64,000 nt of DNA from an uncultured Pantoea sp. (GTDB lineage Bacteria > Pseudomonadota > Gammaproteobacteria > Enterobacterales > Enterobacteriaceae): the NCBI GenBank assembly GCA_913778495.1, contig CAJYVD010000019.1, positions 49,717 through 113,716 of the forward strand. The letters run 5' to 3'. This document shows positions 32,701 through 46,611 of this stretch, in pieces. The notes below the pieces were generated by a model, which did no database searches, had not been told where the DNA came from, and worked only from the letters and a program-made list of their open reading frames with translations. Each line of letters begins with the position of its first letter. Positions within the stretch are counted from its first letter, which is position 1. The translations under genes and the position numbers were made by a program.

Positions 32701-33462
32701 ATGAAAGCCTTCAATAAGTTGTCCGCTGTTTTGTTGCTCTCTGCTGGCGCATTTTGTCATCAGGCCATGGCCGATAACGCCGTTTTTACCTCTATGGATG
32801 ATCCTTCCACGGCAAAAAAACCGTTCGAAGGCACCGCCTCTGCGGGATACATGGCGCAGACGGGAAACACCACCAGCTCAACGCTGAGTGCTGCCACCAA
32901 TATGACGTGGTACCAAACCAATACCGCTTACAGTCTGTGGGGCAACGCAGCGAACAACTCGTCGAATGATGAGCGTTCGTCTGAAACCTACAACATTGGT
33001 GGTCGTAGCCGCTACAACCTGAACAGCGCGGACTACCTGTTTGGTCAGGCCAGCTGGCTGAGCGATCGCTACAACGGCTACGATTCACGCGACGTACTGA
33101 CCGCAGGTTATGGTCGTCAGATCCTCAATGGTCCCATTCATTCGCTGCGTGCGGAATTTGGTCCGGGTGTGCGTTATGACGATTTCCACGATGGCGGCCA
33201 CGAAACCAAGGCGCTGGGTTACGGTGCCCTGAGCTATCAGTGGCAGCTGACAGACACCACGAAATTTATTCAAGGTGTCTCGGTATTGAGCAGCTTTGGC
33301 GAAGATACGACGCTGAACTCTGAAACCGGCCTTCAGGTTGCCATCAACGACCATTTCGCCCTGAAAATGGCGTATAACGTTACCTGGAATAACAATCCGC
33401 CGGAATCCGCGCCGGATCGTACCGACACCAAAACCACGATTCAGCTCTCTTATTCTATGTAA
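32701..33462 (+). CDS. ydiY: Outer-membrane/periplasmic protein YdiY (DUF481)
   Basis: A 253-residue protein with a signal peptide of about 25 residues (ending AMA) and a beta-rich DUF481 body predicted to form a small outer-membrane barrel. It tracks E. coli YdiY along its full length: KKPFEGTASAGYMAQTGNT, LFGQASWLSDRYNGYDSRDVL, RAEFGPGVRYD and an end in SYSM. In E. coli ydiY is acid-induced; its function is unknown. The ATG at 32701 begins the signal peptide, and upstream codons in frame add only an unlikely leader. Confidence 0.92.
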   Translation: MKAFNKLSAVLLLSAGAFCHQAMADNAVFTSMDDPSTAKKPFEGTASAGYMAQTGNTTSSTLSAATNMTWYQTNTAYSLWGNAANNSSNDERSSETYNIGGRSRYNLNSADYLFGQASWLSDRYNGYDSRDVLTAGYGRQILNGPIHSLRAEFGPGVRYDDFHDGGHETKALGYGALSYQWQLTDTTKFIQGVSVLSSFGEDTTLNSETGLQVAINDHFALKMAYNVTWNNNPPESAPDRTDTKTTIQLSYSM

Positions 33463-33477
33463 GCGAGCAGCGTACAA

Positions 33478-33515
33478 AACCGCCGCTGGGTACCTCCCAA
33501 CGGCGGTTTTTTTTT
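33478..33515 (+). terminator. Intrinsic terminator after ydiY
   Basis: AACCGCCG (33478-33485) pairs with CGGCGGTT (33501-33508), with an inner GGG/CCC pairing, then a T run to 33515. Confidence 0.88.
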
Positions 33516-33662
33516 CGCGCGCTCTGTGGGTTAGCCGCGTTTCATGGGTTTTGCTCAGGCCCTAAAGCTGGTATCATCTTCGCCGCTTTATATTCCTGGC
33601 GTCATTCCGACAATGTGGGTCTGACATCACGCCGGGCAACTCCACAGAACTGAATGTTGCAT

Positions 33663-33683
33663 GTAGGCTTTCGTGTGGCTTAC
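33663..33683 (+). promoter_or_regulatory. thrS translational operator: anticodon-arm mimic
   Basis: The leader folds into a stem of about 7 bp (GTAGGCT with GGCTTAC, two G-U pairs) closing a 7-base loop TTCGTGT. Loop positions 3-5 are CGT, the threonine anticodon, preceded by the expected U. They fall at -33 to -31 from the thrS ATG. In E. coli ThrRS binds such a tRNA-Thr-like arm to block its own translation, so autoregulation is inferred. Confidence 0.75.
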
Positions 33684-33704
33684 CACTGCAATTAAGGATA
33701 TGAA

Positions 33705-36476
<2,772 letters not shown>

Positions 36477-36623
36477 GTAAACATTTTTAGTTCCCCCGCC
36501 GGATTTACGTTTGCTGCGCAACGGCACGCTTCTCGCTAATGCTGACTTCGGTCAGTGCACAGCGCAGAGGAGTGTTCACAGCACGACAATCGTAGCGATG
36601 ACGGGACATTCACAGAATATTGA

Positions 36624-36995
<372 letters not shown>

Positions 36996-37002
36996 GTCAG
37001 GT

Positions 37003-37028
37003 AAAAAAGGGAGCTTGCTCCCTTTTTT
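37003..37028 (+). terminator. Intrinsic terminator after rplT
   Basis: A GGGAGC/GCTCCC stem with a 2-base nominal loop, flanked by AAAAAA before and TTTTTT after, so the helix can extend with A-T pairs. Probably partial, as pheM-pheST follow. Confidence 0.8.
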
Positions 37029-37115
37029 ATTGTCTGCAACTCACGCTAAACATTGACTTTTTCACGCTCGCGCATTTCAATAGTGCGGTTTCCGTATAAA
37101 CAAGGTACAACAAGC

Positions 37116-37160
37116 ATGCTCGCGGCTGTTTTCCGTTTCTTTTTTTACTTTAGCGCCTGA
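37116..37160 (+). CDS. pheM: Phe leader peptide PheM
   Basis: A 14-codon peptide, MLAAVFRFFFYFSA, with five phenylalanines, ending at TGA 37158-37160. It is the attenuation leader of pheST: ribosome stalling at Phe codons when charged tRNA-Phe is scarce prevents formation of the downstream terminator. It is close to E. coli pheM (14 residues, same FRFFFYFS core). Confidence 0.95.
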   Translation: MLAAVFRFFFYFSA

Positions 37161-37206
37161 AAATCAGGGGCTTTTGCGCATAAGAAAAGAAACGATAAAT
37201 CGCGCT

Positions 37207-37233
37207 AAAAGCCTCCCTCGTGGAGGCTTTTTT
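37207..37233 (+). terminator. pheST attenuator
   Basis: AAAGCCTCC pairs with GGAGGCTTT around CTCGT and runs into a T tract to 37233. It lies between pheM and pheS, the position of the E. coli attenuator. Confidence 0.9.
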
Positions 37234-37280
37234 GTTTCTGGCGACACTAAATCGGATCTGACGATCCCAATGAGAACTGA

Positions 37281-38291
<1,011 letters not shown>

Positions 38292-38305
38292 GGGCAGGTT
38301 ATCCA

Positions 38306-40693
38306 ATGAAATTCAGTGAACTCTGGTTACGCGAATGGGTAAATCCAGCCCTTGATAGCGCTGCGCTGTCAGAGCAAATCACCATGGCGGGTCTTGAAGT
38401 CGACGGCATTGAACCGGTCGCGGGCGCGTTTCACGGTGTGGTAGTCGGCGAAGTGGTTGAGTGCGGTCAGCACCCCAATGCCGACAAACTGCGCGTCACC
38501 AAAATCAATGTGGGCGGCGATCGCCTGCTAGATATCGTTTGCGGTGCGCCTAACTGCCGTCAGGGGTTAAAAGTGGCGGTGGCCACGGTGGGTGCCGTGC
38601 TGCCAGGCGACTTCAAAATTAAAGCGGCGAAACTGCGCGGCGAGCCGTCAGAAGGGATGCTGTGCTCCTTCTCCGAGCTGGGGATTTCCGACGATCACAA
38701 CGGCATTATTGAACTGCCTGCCGATGCACCAATTGGCACCGATATCCGCGACTATTTGCAGCTTAATGACAACACCATTGAAATCAGCGTAACGCCCAAC
38801 CGCGCGGACTGCCTGGGTATCATCGGTGTTGCCCGTGATGTGGCGGTGATGAACGGCCTGCCGCTGATGGAACCCGCCGTGGAACCCGTCAAGGCAACGA
38901 TCGGCGATACCTTCCCCATTCGCGTAGACGCCACCGCAGCCTGCCCGCGCTATCTGGGACGGGTTGTGAAAGGCATCGATGTTAAAGCCGCCACGCCGCT
39001 GTGGATGCGCGAAAAACTGCGCCGCTGCGGTATTCGCTCTATCGATCCGGTGGTTGATATCACCAACTACGTTCTGCTGGAACTGGGACAGCCCATGCAC
39101 GCCTTTGATCTCGACCGTATCGAGGGCGGAATTGTAGTGCGCATGGCTAAAGAGGGCGAAGCGCTGACGCTGCTGGACGGCACCGAAGCCAAACTCAGCA
39201 GCGATACGCTGGTGATCGCCGATCATCAGCAGGCGCTGGCCATGGCGGGCATTTTTGGCGGCGAACACTCCGGCGTGAATCAGGAGACGCGCAACGTGCT
39301 GTTTGAATGCGCTTTCTTTGATCCGCTGTCTATTACCGGACGTGCGCGCCGTCATGGCCTCCATACCGATGCGTCACACCGCTATGAGCGCGGCGTCGAT
39401 CCGGCGCTGCAATATCGCGCGCTGGAGCGCGCCACTCAACTGCTGCTGGACATCTGCGGCGGCGAAGCGGGCCCGGTGATCGACCAGACCGCGGCCGACC
39501 AGCTGCCCGCGCGGGCCACCATCACGCTGCGTCGTGAAAAACTCGATCGTCTGATTGGTCACGTGATTGCCGATGAGCAGGTCACGGACATTCTGACGCG
39601 TCTGGGCTGTAACGTGACGGTGGGCAGCGGCGAGTGGCAGGCCGTGGCACCGTCGTGGCGTTTTGACATGGCCATTGAGGAAGATCTGGTCGAGGAAGTC
39701 GCACGCGTCTACGGCTACAACAATATTCCTGACGTGCCGGTGAAGGCCAATCTGATCATGACCCACCATCGCGAAGCCGCACTGTCGCTGAAACGCGCCA
39801 AGCAGCTACTGGTGGATAAAGGTTATCAAGAGGCTATCACTTATAGCTTTGTCGATCCCAAGCTTCAACAATGGCTGCATCCCGGCGAGGAAGCGTTGAT
39901 TTTGCCAAGCCCTATCTCCAGTGATATGTCGGCGATGCGCCTGTCACTGTGGACCGGATTGCTGGGCGCAGTCGTGTACAACCAAAACCGTCAGCAGGGC
40001 CGCGTGCGCCTGTTCGAAAGCGGACTGCGCTTTGTACCAGACACGCAGGCGGACTTGGGCATCCGTCAGGATCTTATGCTGGCAGGCGTACTCAGCGGTA
40101 ACCGCCATGAAGAGCACTGGGACCTGGCGCGCCAGGCGGTAGACTTCTATGATTTGAAAGGCGATTTAGAGTCGCTGTTAGAGTTAACCGGCAAGCTCGA
40201 TCAGATTTCATTCCGCGCAGAAGCGAACCCAGCGCTGCATCCGGGCCAGAGCGCGGCGATCTATTTACAGGAAGAGCGCATCGGTTTTATTGGCGTGGTT
40301 CACCCGGAGCTGGAGCGCAAGCTTGATCTCAACGGTCGCACCTTAGTGTTTGAACTGCTTTGGAATAAGGTGGCAGACCGCGTCTTGCCTGACGCGCGCG
40401 AGATTTCACGCTTCCCGGCCAACCGTCGTGATATCGCCGTGGTCGTGGCGGAAAGCGTTCCTGCAGCAGATATCATCGCAGAGTGTAAGAAAGTTGGCGT
40501 AAATCAGGTAGTTGGCGTAAACTTGTTTGACGTGTACCGTGGTAAGGGCGTAAACGAAGGTGAAAAGAGCCTTGCGATTAGCCTGATTTTGCAGGATACC
40601 AGCCGGACACTCGAAGAAGAGGAGATTGCCGCGACCGTTGCCAAATGCGTTGCGGCATTAAAAGAGCGATTCCAGGCAACCTTGAGGGATTGA
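38306..40693 (+). CDS. pheT: Phenylalanyl-tRNA synthetase beta subunit
   Basis: PheT is the structural and editing beta subunit. The 795-residue protein equals E. coli PheT. Features in order are: EMAP-II/OB-type tRNA-binding domain (about 40-150), B3/B4 editing domain (about 210-390), B5 domain (about 400-475), catalytic-like core, and C-terminal anticodon-binding FDX-ACB domain (about 700-795) with [24 protein letters not shown] precedes the ATG. ihfA starts 4 bp after the stop, so PheT and IHF-alpha synthesis are linked as in E. coli. Confidence 0.98.
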   Translation: MKFSELWLREWVNPALDSAALSEQITMAGLEVDGIEPVAGAFHGVVVGEVVECGQHPNADKLRVTKINVGGDRLLDIVCGAPNCRQGLKVAVATVGAVLPGDFKIKAAKLRGEPSEGMLCSFSELGISDDHNGIIELPADAPIGTDIRDYLQLNDNTIEISVTPNRADCLGIIGVARDVAVMNGLPLMEPAVEPVKATIGDTFPIRVDATAACPRYLGRVVKGIDVKAATPLWMREKLRRCGIRSIDPVVDITNYVLLELGQPMHAFDLDRIEGGIVVRMAKEGEALTLLDGTEAKLSSDTLVIADHQQALAMAGIFGGEHSGVNQETRNVLFECAFFDPLSITGRARRHGLHTDASHRYERGVDPALQYRALERATQLLLDICGGEAGPVIDQTAADQLPARATITLRREKLDRLIGHVIADEQVTDILTRLGCNVTVGSGEWQAVAPSWRFDMAIEEDLVEEVARVYGYNNIPDVPVKANLIMTHHREAALSLKRAKQLLVDKGYQEAITYSFVDPKLQQWLHPGEEALILPSPISSDMSAMRLSLWTGLLGAVVYNQNRQQGRVRLFESGLRFVPDTQADLGIRQDLMLAGVLSGNRHEEHWDLARQAVDFYDLKGDLESLLELTGKLDQISFRAEANPALHPGQSAAIYLQEERIGFIGVVHPELERKLDLNGRTLVFELLWNKVADRVLPDAREISRFPANRRDIAVVVAESVPAADIIAECKKVGVNQVVGVNLFDVYRGKGVNEGEKSLAISLILQDTSRTLEEEEIAATVAKCVAALKERFQATLRD

Positions 40694-40697
40694 ACCT

Positions 40698-41000
40698 ATG
40701 GCGCTTACAAAAGCTGAAATGTCAGAGTACCTGTTTGAGAAACTCGGGTTGAGCAAACGCGACGCCAAAGAGTTGGTTGAGCTTTTTTTTGAGGAAGTTC
40801 GCCGCGCGTTGGAAAATGGAGAACAGGTTAAACTGTCCGGATTTGGTAACTTTGATCTGCGCGACAAAAACCAACGTCCTGGTCGTAACCCTAAGACGGG
40901 CGAAGATATTCCTATCACCGCGCGTCGCGTGGTGACCTTCCGTCCCGGACAGAAGTTGAAAAGTCGGGTTGAAAACGCGTCACCCAAGGATGCTGACTAA
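40698..41000 (+). CDS. ihfA: Integration host factor subunit alpha
   Basis: IHF-alpha pairs with IHF-beta to bend DNA sharply at specific sites. The 100-residue protein matches E. coli IhfA through [10 protein letters not shown] and has one extra residue at the end. The beta-arm [25 protein letters not shown] carries the intercalating Pro. An apparent IHF target is present in this window upstream of sufA. It is coupled to pheT and followed by a terminator. Confidence 0.98.
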   Translation: MALTKAEMSEYLFEKLGLSKRDAKELVELFFEEVRRALENGEQVKLSGFGNFDLRDKNQRPGRNPKTGEDIPITARRVVTFRPGQKLKSRVENASPKDAD

Positions 41001-41011
41001 ATTCAGTTCAC

Positions 41012-41037
41012 AAAAAGGCCGCTTAGCGGCCTTTTTT
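41012..41037 (+). terminator. Intrinsic terminator after ihfA
   Basis: AAAAAGGCCGC and GCGGCCTTTTTT form a stem with a 3-base TTA loop and a T tract, 11 bp after the ihfA stop. Confidence 0.9.
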
Positions 41038-41167
41038 ATTGCGTCCGCTTCAGGTCAGCGCGATGTTTTTTCCTGCGTCACAGACGACCATTATCGCCGC
41101 GGCGCGACTATCTTTTTGCCGCGATCTCACTACAATCAATGCTCTGTTTTCTCAGCCAATCGTATCT

Positions 41168-42151
41168 ATGACGTTGTTGGATCAGCTCGCCCATCACGCT
41201 GACAGCCGCAGTCGGCGTTCCCTTGCCGCGCTGGCTGCGCTGCTGCTGCTGCTCGTTGTTTTGAGCCTGTGCGCCGGTGATAGCTGGATCCTTCCCAATC
41301 GGTGGTTTTCCAGCAGCAGCGAACTGTTTGTCTGGCAGTTACGCCTGCCGCGCACTTTGGCGGTGCTGCTCACGGGCGCTGCGCTGGCACTGTGCGGCGT
41401 GGTGATGCAGGCGCTGTTCAACAATCCGCTGGCTGAGCCGGGTTTACTGGGCGTATCCAACGGCGCCGGTATTGGTTTGGTGCTGGGCGTGATGCTCGGC
41501 AGCGGCTCCCTTTGGAGTCTGGCGCTGGCGGCGATGGCGGGCGCGCTGCTGATCACCGCCATCTTGCTGCATGTTGCGCATCGGCAGCTCTCGTCGAGTC
41601 GCCTGTTATTAACCGGCATCGCGCTGGGCATCATCTGCAGTGCCATCATGACGTGGGCGGTGTATTTCAGCACCAGCCTGGATCTGCGTCAGTTGATGTA
41701 CTGGATGATGGGCGGCTTCAGCGGGATCGACTGGCGCTATGGCTGGATGATGCTGGCCCTACTGCCCGCGATGCTGCTGCTGCTCGGTACCGCACACATC
41801 CTCAACCTGCTGGCGCTTGGCGAGACCTCGGCACGCCAGCTAGGGCTGTCGCTGCGGCTCTGGCGCAATATCCTGGTGCTGGCGATGGGATGGCTGGTGG
41901 GTGTGAGCGTCGCCTTAGCGGGTGCCATCGGCTTTGTGGGATTAGTGATCCCCCATCTGTTGCGATTAAGCGGCATGAGCGATCACCGTTATTTGTTGCC
42001 TGCGGCCGCGCTGGCGGGGGCGGCAGTGTTACTCGCCGCCGATGTGCTGGCCCGCGTGGTGCTGACCTCAGCAGAGTTGCCGATTGGCGTGGTCACCGCC
42101 ACGCTTGGCGCGCCGCTCTTTATTGGCTTATTAATAAAAACCTCTCGCTAG
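41168..42151 (+). CDS. btuC: Vitamin B12 ABC transporter permease BtuC
   Basis: BtuC forms the inner-membrane channel of the BtuCDF cobalamin importer. The 327-residue protein has about ten membrane helices, with [24 protein letters not shown], the [17 protein letters not shown] motif, [13 protein letters not shown], and the coupling-helix segment [21 protein letters not shown] that contacts BtuD. The ATG at 41168 gives the E. coli length (326); the frame is open upstream to 41039, but that part has no BtuC similarity and overlaps the terminator region. No strong ribosome binding site is seen before this ATG. Confidence 0.93.
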   Translation: MTLLDQLAHHADSRSRRSLAALAALLLLLVVLSLCAGDSWILPNRWFSSSSELFVWQLRLPRTLAVLLTGAALALCGVVMQALFNNPLAEPGLLGVSNGAGIGLVLGVMLGSGSLWSLALAAMAGALLITAILLHVAHRQLSSSRLLLTGIALGIICSAIMTWAVYFSTSLDLRQLMYWMMGGFSGIDWRYGWMMLALLPAMLLLLGTAHILNLLALGETSARQLGLSLRLWRNILVLAMGWLVGVSVALAGAIGFVGLVIPHLLRLSGMSDHRYLLPAAALAGAAVLLAADVLARVVLTSAELPIGVVTATLGAPLFIGLLIKTSR

Positions 42152-42190
42152 CCCCGGCTGGCTTTCTGCAACCGTGAACAGGAATGAACA

Positions 42191-42736
42191 ATGAGCATTT
42201 ATCAAACCGACGTGGTGACGCTGGAAGGTGAGAAAACCTCACTTGAACAGTTTCAAGGCAAGGTATTGCTGGTGGTGAACGTGGCATCGAAATGTGGTTT
42301 AACGCCGCAGTATACGCAGCTTGAGTCGCTGCAGCGTGCCTGGCAGGATAAGGGGTTTAGCGTGCTGGGTTTTCCGTGCAATCAGTTTCTTGAGCAAGAG
42401 CCGGGCAGTCACGACGAGATCAAAACCTTTTGCAGTACCACCTATGGCGTGACCTTCCCCCTGTTTGCCAAAACCGACGTCAACGGTGCGCACCGTCATC
42501 CACTCTACGCGCAGCTGATCGCGGCACAGCCGGAAGCACAGCGTCCCGAGGGCAGTGAGTTCTTGACGCGCATGGTGAGCAAAGGACGCGCGCCCAAAGA
42601 GGAAGGCGATATTCTGTGGAATTTCGAAAAATTCCTCATCAACAGGCAGGGTGACGTGGTGGCGCGCTTTTCGCCTGATATGAGCCCGGATGATCCGATC
42701 ATTCTGAAGCATATTGAGCAGGCGCTGGCCGCGTAA
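42191..42736 (+). CDS. btuE: Glutathione/thioredoxin peroxidase BtuE
   Basis: BtuE is a glutathione-peroxidase-family enzyme that reduces hydroperoxides, using thioredoxin in E. coli. The 181-residue protein has the peroxidatic Cys at residue 35 in ASKCGLTPQY, where mammalian enzymes have selenocysteine, the Gln-bearing FPCNQFLEQEPG block and the WNFEKFLINRQG strand. It sits between the two B12 transporter genes but is not needed for transport in E. coli. ACAGGAAT precedes the ATG, and btuD begins at the base after its stop. Confidence 0.95.
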   Translation: MSIYQTDVVTLEGEKTSLEQFQGKVLLVVNVASKCGLTPQYTQLESLQRAWQDKGFSVLGFPCNQFLEQEPGSHDEIKTFCSTTYGVTFPLFAKTDVNGAHRHPLYAQLIAAQPEAQRPEGSEFLTRMVSKGRAPKEEGDILWNFEKFLINRQGDVVARFSPDMSPDDPIILKHIEQALAA

Positions 42737-43483
42737 ATGCGGTTAGTGGGGCAGGATGTCTGCGTGCAGCCACGACTGGGCCCGCTCACGGTAAGCGCAC
42801 GCGCGGGCGAATGTGTGCACGTGGTGGGCCCCAATGGCGCGGGAAAAAGCACGCTGCTGAGCGTGCTGGCAGGCCTGCAGCCCACGGCGGGCCGGGTAAT
42901 GCTTGACGGCGAGCCGCTCTCGACGCTCGGGGGGCAGGCGCTGGCCCGTCACCGCGCCTGGTTGCCGCAGCAGCAGCCCGTACCCGGCACGTTGCCGGTG
43001 TGGCACTATCTGCGTATGCATCTTGTCGCAGGAAGTACACAGGTTGATGCGGTGCTGCATGGCCTCGCTGAGCAGCTAGGACTTGATGACAAGCTCACGC
43101 GCAAGCTAACGCAACTTTCCGGCGGTGAGTGGCAGCGCGTACGCCTGGCCGCCGTAACGTTGCAAATCCACCCTGACATCAACCCGCTCGGCCGCGTATT
43201 GATTCTGGATGAACCGATGTCGGCACTGGACGTGGCACAGCAGGGTAACGTGGATAACGTGGTGCGCAGCTTATGTCAGTCTGGCATCGCCGTGATCGCC
43301 AGCAGTCACGACCTGAATCACACGCTACGCCATGCAGACCGCGTCTGGCTGCTGCAGCACGGCAAGCTCGTGGCAGAAGGCTCCGCGGCGCAGGTGTTGA
43401 ACGCCGATGCGCTCGCCGCAGTCTATCAAACCCGCATGGGGCGAGTTGACACTCCGCAAGGGCCCATTCTTTACCCGCTATGA
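42737..43483 (+). CDS. btuD: Vitamin B12 ABC transporter ATPase BtuD
   Basis: BtuD powers B12 import with BtuC and BtuF. The 248-residue ATPase has Walker A GPNGAGKST, the signature LSGGEWQRVRLAAV, Walker B RVLILDEPMSALDVAQQ and the switch His in SSHDLNHTLRHA. Its ATG immediately follows the btuE TAA with no separate ribosome binding site, which points to coupled translation. btuF is not in the window. Confidence 0.95.
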   Translation: MRLVGQDVCVQPRLGPLTVSARAGECVHVVGPNGAGKSTLLSVLAGLQPTAGRVMLDGEPLSTLGGQALARHRAWLPQQQPVPGTLPVWHYLRMHLVAGSTQVDAVLHGLAEQLGLDDKLTRKLTQLSGGEWQRVRLAAVTLQIHPDINPLGRVLILDEPMSALDVAQQGNVDNVVRSLCQSGIAVIASSHDLNHTLRHADRVWLLQHGKLVAEGSAAQVLNADALAAVYQTRMGRVDTPQGPILYPL

Positions 43484-43551
43484 ATGCCATTGCCTGCGTG
43501 CCCGCTTTTTGGCTAAAGTGTCTGCCGAACAAAGGATTAAGGGATCATCGG

Positions 43552-44013
43552 ATGCGCATCATTGTGGTTGTTTTGGTACTGCTGCTGGCGGGCTGTAGTG
43601 GTCATCACGCCCCTCCGCCGAATGGGCGACTTTCAGACTCGATTGCGGTGATTGCCCAGCTAAACGATCAGCTAAGACACTGGCGCGGTACGCCTTACCG
43701 TTACGGCGGCCTGAGTCGCCACGGCATCGATTGTTCAGGCTTTGTTTATTTGACCTTCCGCGACCGATTTGACCTGCAATTGCCGCGCTCCACGCTGGCG
43801 CAAACCGATATTGGCGCGCGTATTGATAAACGCGATCTGCTGCCTGGCGATCTGGTGTTTTTTAAAACGGGCAGTGGCGAAAATGGCTTACACGTAGGCA
43901 TTTATGACACGGACGATACCTTTATTCATGCCTCAACCAGTCAGGGAGTGATTCGCTCATCGCTGAATAATGTTTATTGGCGCAAGGTATTTTGGCAGGC
44001 ACGGCGCATCTGA
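43552..44013 (+). CDS. nlpC: NlpC/P60 lipoprotein NlpC
   Basis: The founding NlpC/P60-family protein, probably a cell-wall endopeptidase. The 153-residue precursor has a lipobox LLAGC with the lipidated Cys at 15, and a papain-like domain with catalytic Cys61 in GIDCSGF, His114 in NGLHVGIYD and a further His126. It ends NVYWRKVFWQARRI like E. coli NlpC. The ATG at 43552 follows AAGGGAT; the upstream in-frame ATG at 43480 overlaps the btuD end and would hide the lipoprotein signal. Confidence 0.94.
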   Translation: MRIIVVVLVLLLAGCSGHHAPPPNGRLSDSIAVIAQLNDQLRHWRGTPYRYGGLSRHGIDCSGFVYLTFRDRFDLQLPRSTLAQTDIGARIDKRDLLPGDLVFFKTGSGENGLHVGIYDTDDTFIHASTSQGVIRSSLNNVYWRKVFWQARRI

Positions 44014-44326
44014 TGCACTCACGCATATTTATTTCGTTAACAGAAAAAGCACAGTGTAATGCCAATTATTTTTGCATTCTTTTTCAAATCTTAACTCTCA
44101 TTAAAAATGGCACTTTACCCAGCGGCGAATAAATACTAAAAATAAGTACAGTGTTAATACGCCCGTAGGGATATTTCAACCGCGCTATTTGGCTTAAGTA
44201 TTAATAGACACACATAATCGGCAAATCAGGTACAAAAACGGCGTCTCTTTAAACGTTTGGTCCTATTGCCTGTGGGTTTTCGTTGATATACGATGCGCCA
44301 ATTGCCACAGCTTCTGGCTAAAAAAA
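44014..44326. other. AT-rich intergenic region nlpC-ydiV
   Basis: 313 bp, clearly more AT-rich than its neighbours. It contains several A/T tracts, but I can identify no terminator, operator or small gene. Confidence 0.5.
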
Positions 44327-45070
44327 ATGAAAGTGCATTTGTCGGCCGACTATCAGTCGGAAACCTGGTTTTATCCTGTCTATTCTCTTACAGGCCAGCT
44401 CGCTGCGGTTGAGCTGGTGACGCAGTTTGTGCATGAAAGCGCACCTGTTACCGTGCCGCAAGATTTGTTATTGCCGCAATTAGATGTTGCTCAGCAATTA
44501 CGATTATTGCAAAGCCAGATTACGCTGTTGGAAAAGTACCGCGACTTTTTTGAGCTACATCAAGTTTGCGCGTTAGTGAGAATGGATGACTCTTTAGCCC
44601 ACACGCTATTAGACAGTGAATTTCTGTTAAGAAAATTCAAACAGCTCCCTTTTGTGGTATTTGATATCAGCGAAACGTTTCCGCAGTTATCTTTAGGCCG
44701 TAAGCAGCCGTTATTAGCTGCACTGCAGCAGCAATTTCCGCTGTCGCTTTCGCAATTCGGTGCCGGAAAATCGCCCGCGACAGCGGTTTATGAAAATCTG
44801 TTCTCAGTGCTCAAACTGGACAAGGTATTTATTCAGGACCTGTCTAAACGTGCATCTTTTATACCTTTTATTCAGGCCATAATTGATAATTTTTCTGACT
44901 ATACCGATCGGTTGATTATCTGTGGCGTAGATGACAGTGCAATGCTGGAAAAAGTCAGCATGCTAAATGGGGCGCTTTTACAGGGCAGTCTGTTCCCGGT
45001 GGTAAAAGCTGAGCATCTCAGCACGCTAATGAGTCCCGACGTTAATCTGCTTACCCCTTCGCAGCAATAA
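44327..45070 (+). CDS. ydiV: Degenerate EAL-domain anti-FlhDC factor YdiV/RflP
   Basis: YdiV (RflP) is a catalytically dead EAL-fold protein that binds FlhD and blocks FlhD4C2, shutting off flagellar genes. The 247-residue protein aligns along its length with E. coli YdiV: AVELVTQF replaces the catalytic E-x-L signature, LGAGxS is matched by [11 protein letters not shown], and the end region [11 protein letters not shown] parallels ALQGCLWPAV. Most phosphodiesterase metal ligands are missing, so no cyclic-di-GMP hydrolysis is expected. The ATG at 44327 lies in an A8 tract with no purine Shine-Dalgarno motif, suggesting weak or regulated translation. It is more AT-rich than its neighbours. Confidence 0.88.
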   Translation: MKVHLSADYQSETWFYPVYSLTGQLAAVELVTQFVHESAPVTVPQDLLLPQLDVAQQLRLLQSQITLLEKYRDFFELHQVCALVRMDDSLAHTLLDSEFLLRKFKQLPFVVFDISETFPQLSLGRKQPLLAALQQQFPLSLSQFGAGKSPATAVYENLFSVLKLDKVFIQDLSKRASFIPFIQAIIDNFSDYTDRLIICGVDDSAMLEKVSMLNGALLQGSLFPVVKAEHLSTLMSPDVNLLTPSQQ

Positions 45071-45167
45071 TCCGCTAAACCTGTCTTCCGCACAGGGTCA
45101 ACGCTACACTAGATCATCTTCTTCACGCATTACGGGTGGCGCTCTTGCGCGCACCTTTGGAGTGCCG

Positions 45168-46607
45168 ATGCAATTTGTTAACACGTGGCAGCAAGAGCTG
45201 CAGGGCTTCTACAGCGCGCTGTCGCCTACGCCGTTACAGGGCGGGCAGCTGTTTTATCACAACGCCGCGCTGGCGTCTGAGATGGCGCTGGATGCGTCTT
45301 TATTTACCGGTTCGGGGCACGGCGTCTGGTGCGGTCAGGCGCTTTTACCGGGCATGTCACCCTTAGCGCAGGTTTACAGCGGCCATCAATTTGGCGTTTG
45401 GGCCGGACAGTTGGGCGATGGGCGCGGTCTGCTACTGGGCGAGCAGTGGCTGGCAAATGGACGTAAGCTGGATTGGCATCTCAAAGGCGCAGGCTTGACC
45501 CCTTATTCACGTATGGGAGATGGACGGGCGGTGATCCGCTCTAGCGTGCGCGAATTTCTCGCCTCGGAAGCGTTGCATCATTTAGGGATCCCAACGACGC
45601 GCGCGCTGACGCTGGCCATCGGCGATGAGCCAGTTTACCGCGAAACCGCAGAGCGCGGCGCGATGCTGATGCGCATCGCCGAAAGTCATCTCCGCTTTGG
45701 CCACTTCGAACACTTTTGGTATGGCGGTGAGCCAGAAAAGGTACAGCAGCTGGCCGATTACGCTATCCGTCATCATTGGCCGCAGCTTCAGGAGGAGGCC
45801 GATCGTTACAGGCTGTGGTTTACCGACATCGTGAAGCGCACCGCACGTCTGATCGCGCAGTGGCAAAGCGTGGGGTTTGCGCACGGCGTCATGAACACGG
45901 ACAACATGTCCATTCTTGGTCTGACATTGGATTACGGGCCGTTCGGTTTCCTCGACGACTACCAACCTCACTTTATCTGCAACCACAGCGATTATCAGGG
46001 GCGTTATGCCTTTGATAATCAGCCGATGATTGGACTGTGGAACCTGAACCGCCTGGCGCACGCCCTTTCTGGTTTGATGAATACCGAGCAGCTTCAGCAG
46101 GCGCTCAGCCATTATGAGCCGGAGCTGATGCGCCAGTGGGGGGAGAAAATGCGCGCCAAGCTGGGGCTATTAACCGCCGATGAGGGGGACAACGCGATCC
46201 TCACCGGGCTGCTGTCCCTTATGAGCCAGGAGCACAGCGATTACACGCTGACCTTCCGTCTGCTCAGTGACACCGAGCAGCACGCGCATCAATCGCCGCT
46301 GCGCGATGAGTTTATTGACCGTAACGCGTTCGACCAATGGTATTCGCGCTATCGTGAACGCCTGCTACAGGACGGCGTCTCTGACGAACAGCGACAGGCG
46401 GTAATGAAAGCGGCAAATCCGGCGGTGGTGCTGCGTAATTATCTGGCGCAGCAGGTCATTGAACAGGTTGAGAAGGGCGACCGCACGGCGCTTGCGGCGC
46501 TGCATGCGGCGTTACAGCAGCCGTTTAGCGACAGCGCCGAGAACGCCGCGTTTCGTCAGCGGCCGCCGGAGTGGGGAAAAACGCTGGAGGTGAGTTGCTC
46601 CAGCTAA
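45168..46607 (+). CDS. selO: Protein adenylyltransferase SelO
   Basis: SelO (YdiU) has an atypical kinase fold with flipped ATP and transfers AMP to Ser, Thr or Tyr of target proteins in redox stress. The 479-residue protein shows [51 protein letters not shown] (split here for brevity), [14 protein letters not shown] and [11 protein letters not shown]. The C-terminus is EVSCSS, so the position of selenocysteine in eukaryotic SelO is an ordinary Cys. GGAG at 45159-45162 fits the ATG at 45168 better than the GTG at 45162. It converges with aroH with a gap of only 4 bp. Confidence 0.95.
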   Translation: MQFVNTWQQELQGFYSALSPTPLQGGQLFYHNAALASEMALDASLFTGSGHGVWCGQALLPGMSPLAQVYSGHQFGVWAGQLGDGRGLLLGEQWLANGRKLDWHLKGAGLTPYSRMGDGRAVIRSSVREFLASEALHHLGIPTTRALTLAIGDEPVYRETAERGAMLMRIAESHLRFGHFEHFWYGGEPEKVQQLADYAIRHHWPQLQEEADRYRLWFTDIVKRTARLIAQWQSVGFAHGVMNTDNMSILGLTLDYGPFGFLDDYQPHFICNHSDYQGRYAFDNQPMIGLWNLNRLAHALSGLMNTEQLQQALSHYEPELMRQWGEKMRAKLGLLTADEGDNAILTGLLSLMSQEHSDYTLTFRLLSDTEQHAHQSPLRDEFIDRNAFDQWYSRYRERLLQDGVSDEQRQAVMKAANPAVVLRNYLAQQVIEQVEKGDRTALAALHAALQQPFSDSAENAAFRQRPPEWGKTLEVSCSS

Positions 46608-46611
46608 CGCG

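Noticed and set aside
44327-45070. Active cyclic-di-GMP phosphodiesterase
   Set aside because: The EAL signature and most metal ligands are degenerate, and the protein matches YdiV, a known non-catalytic FlhD binder.
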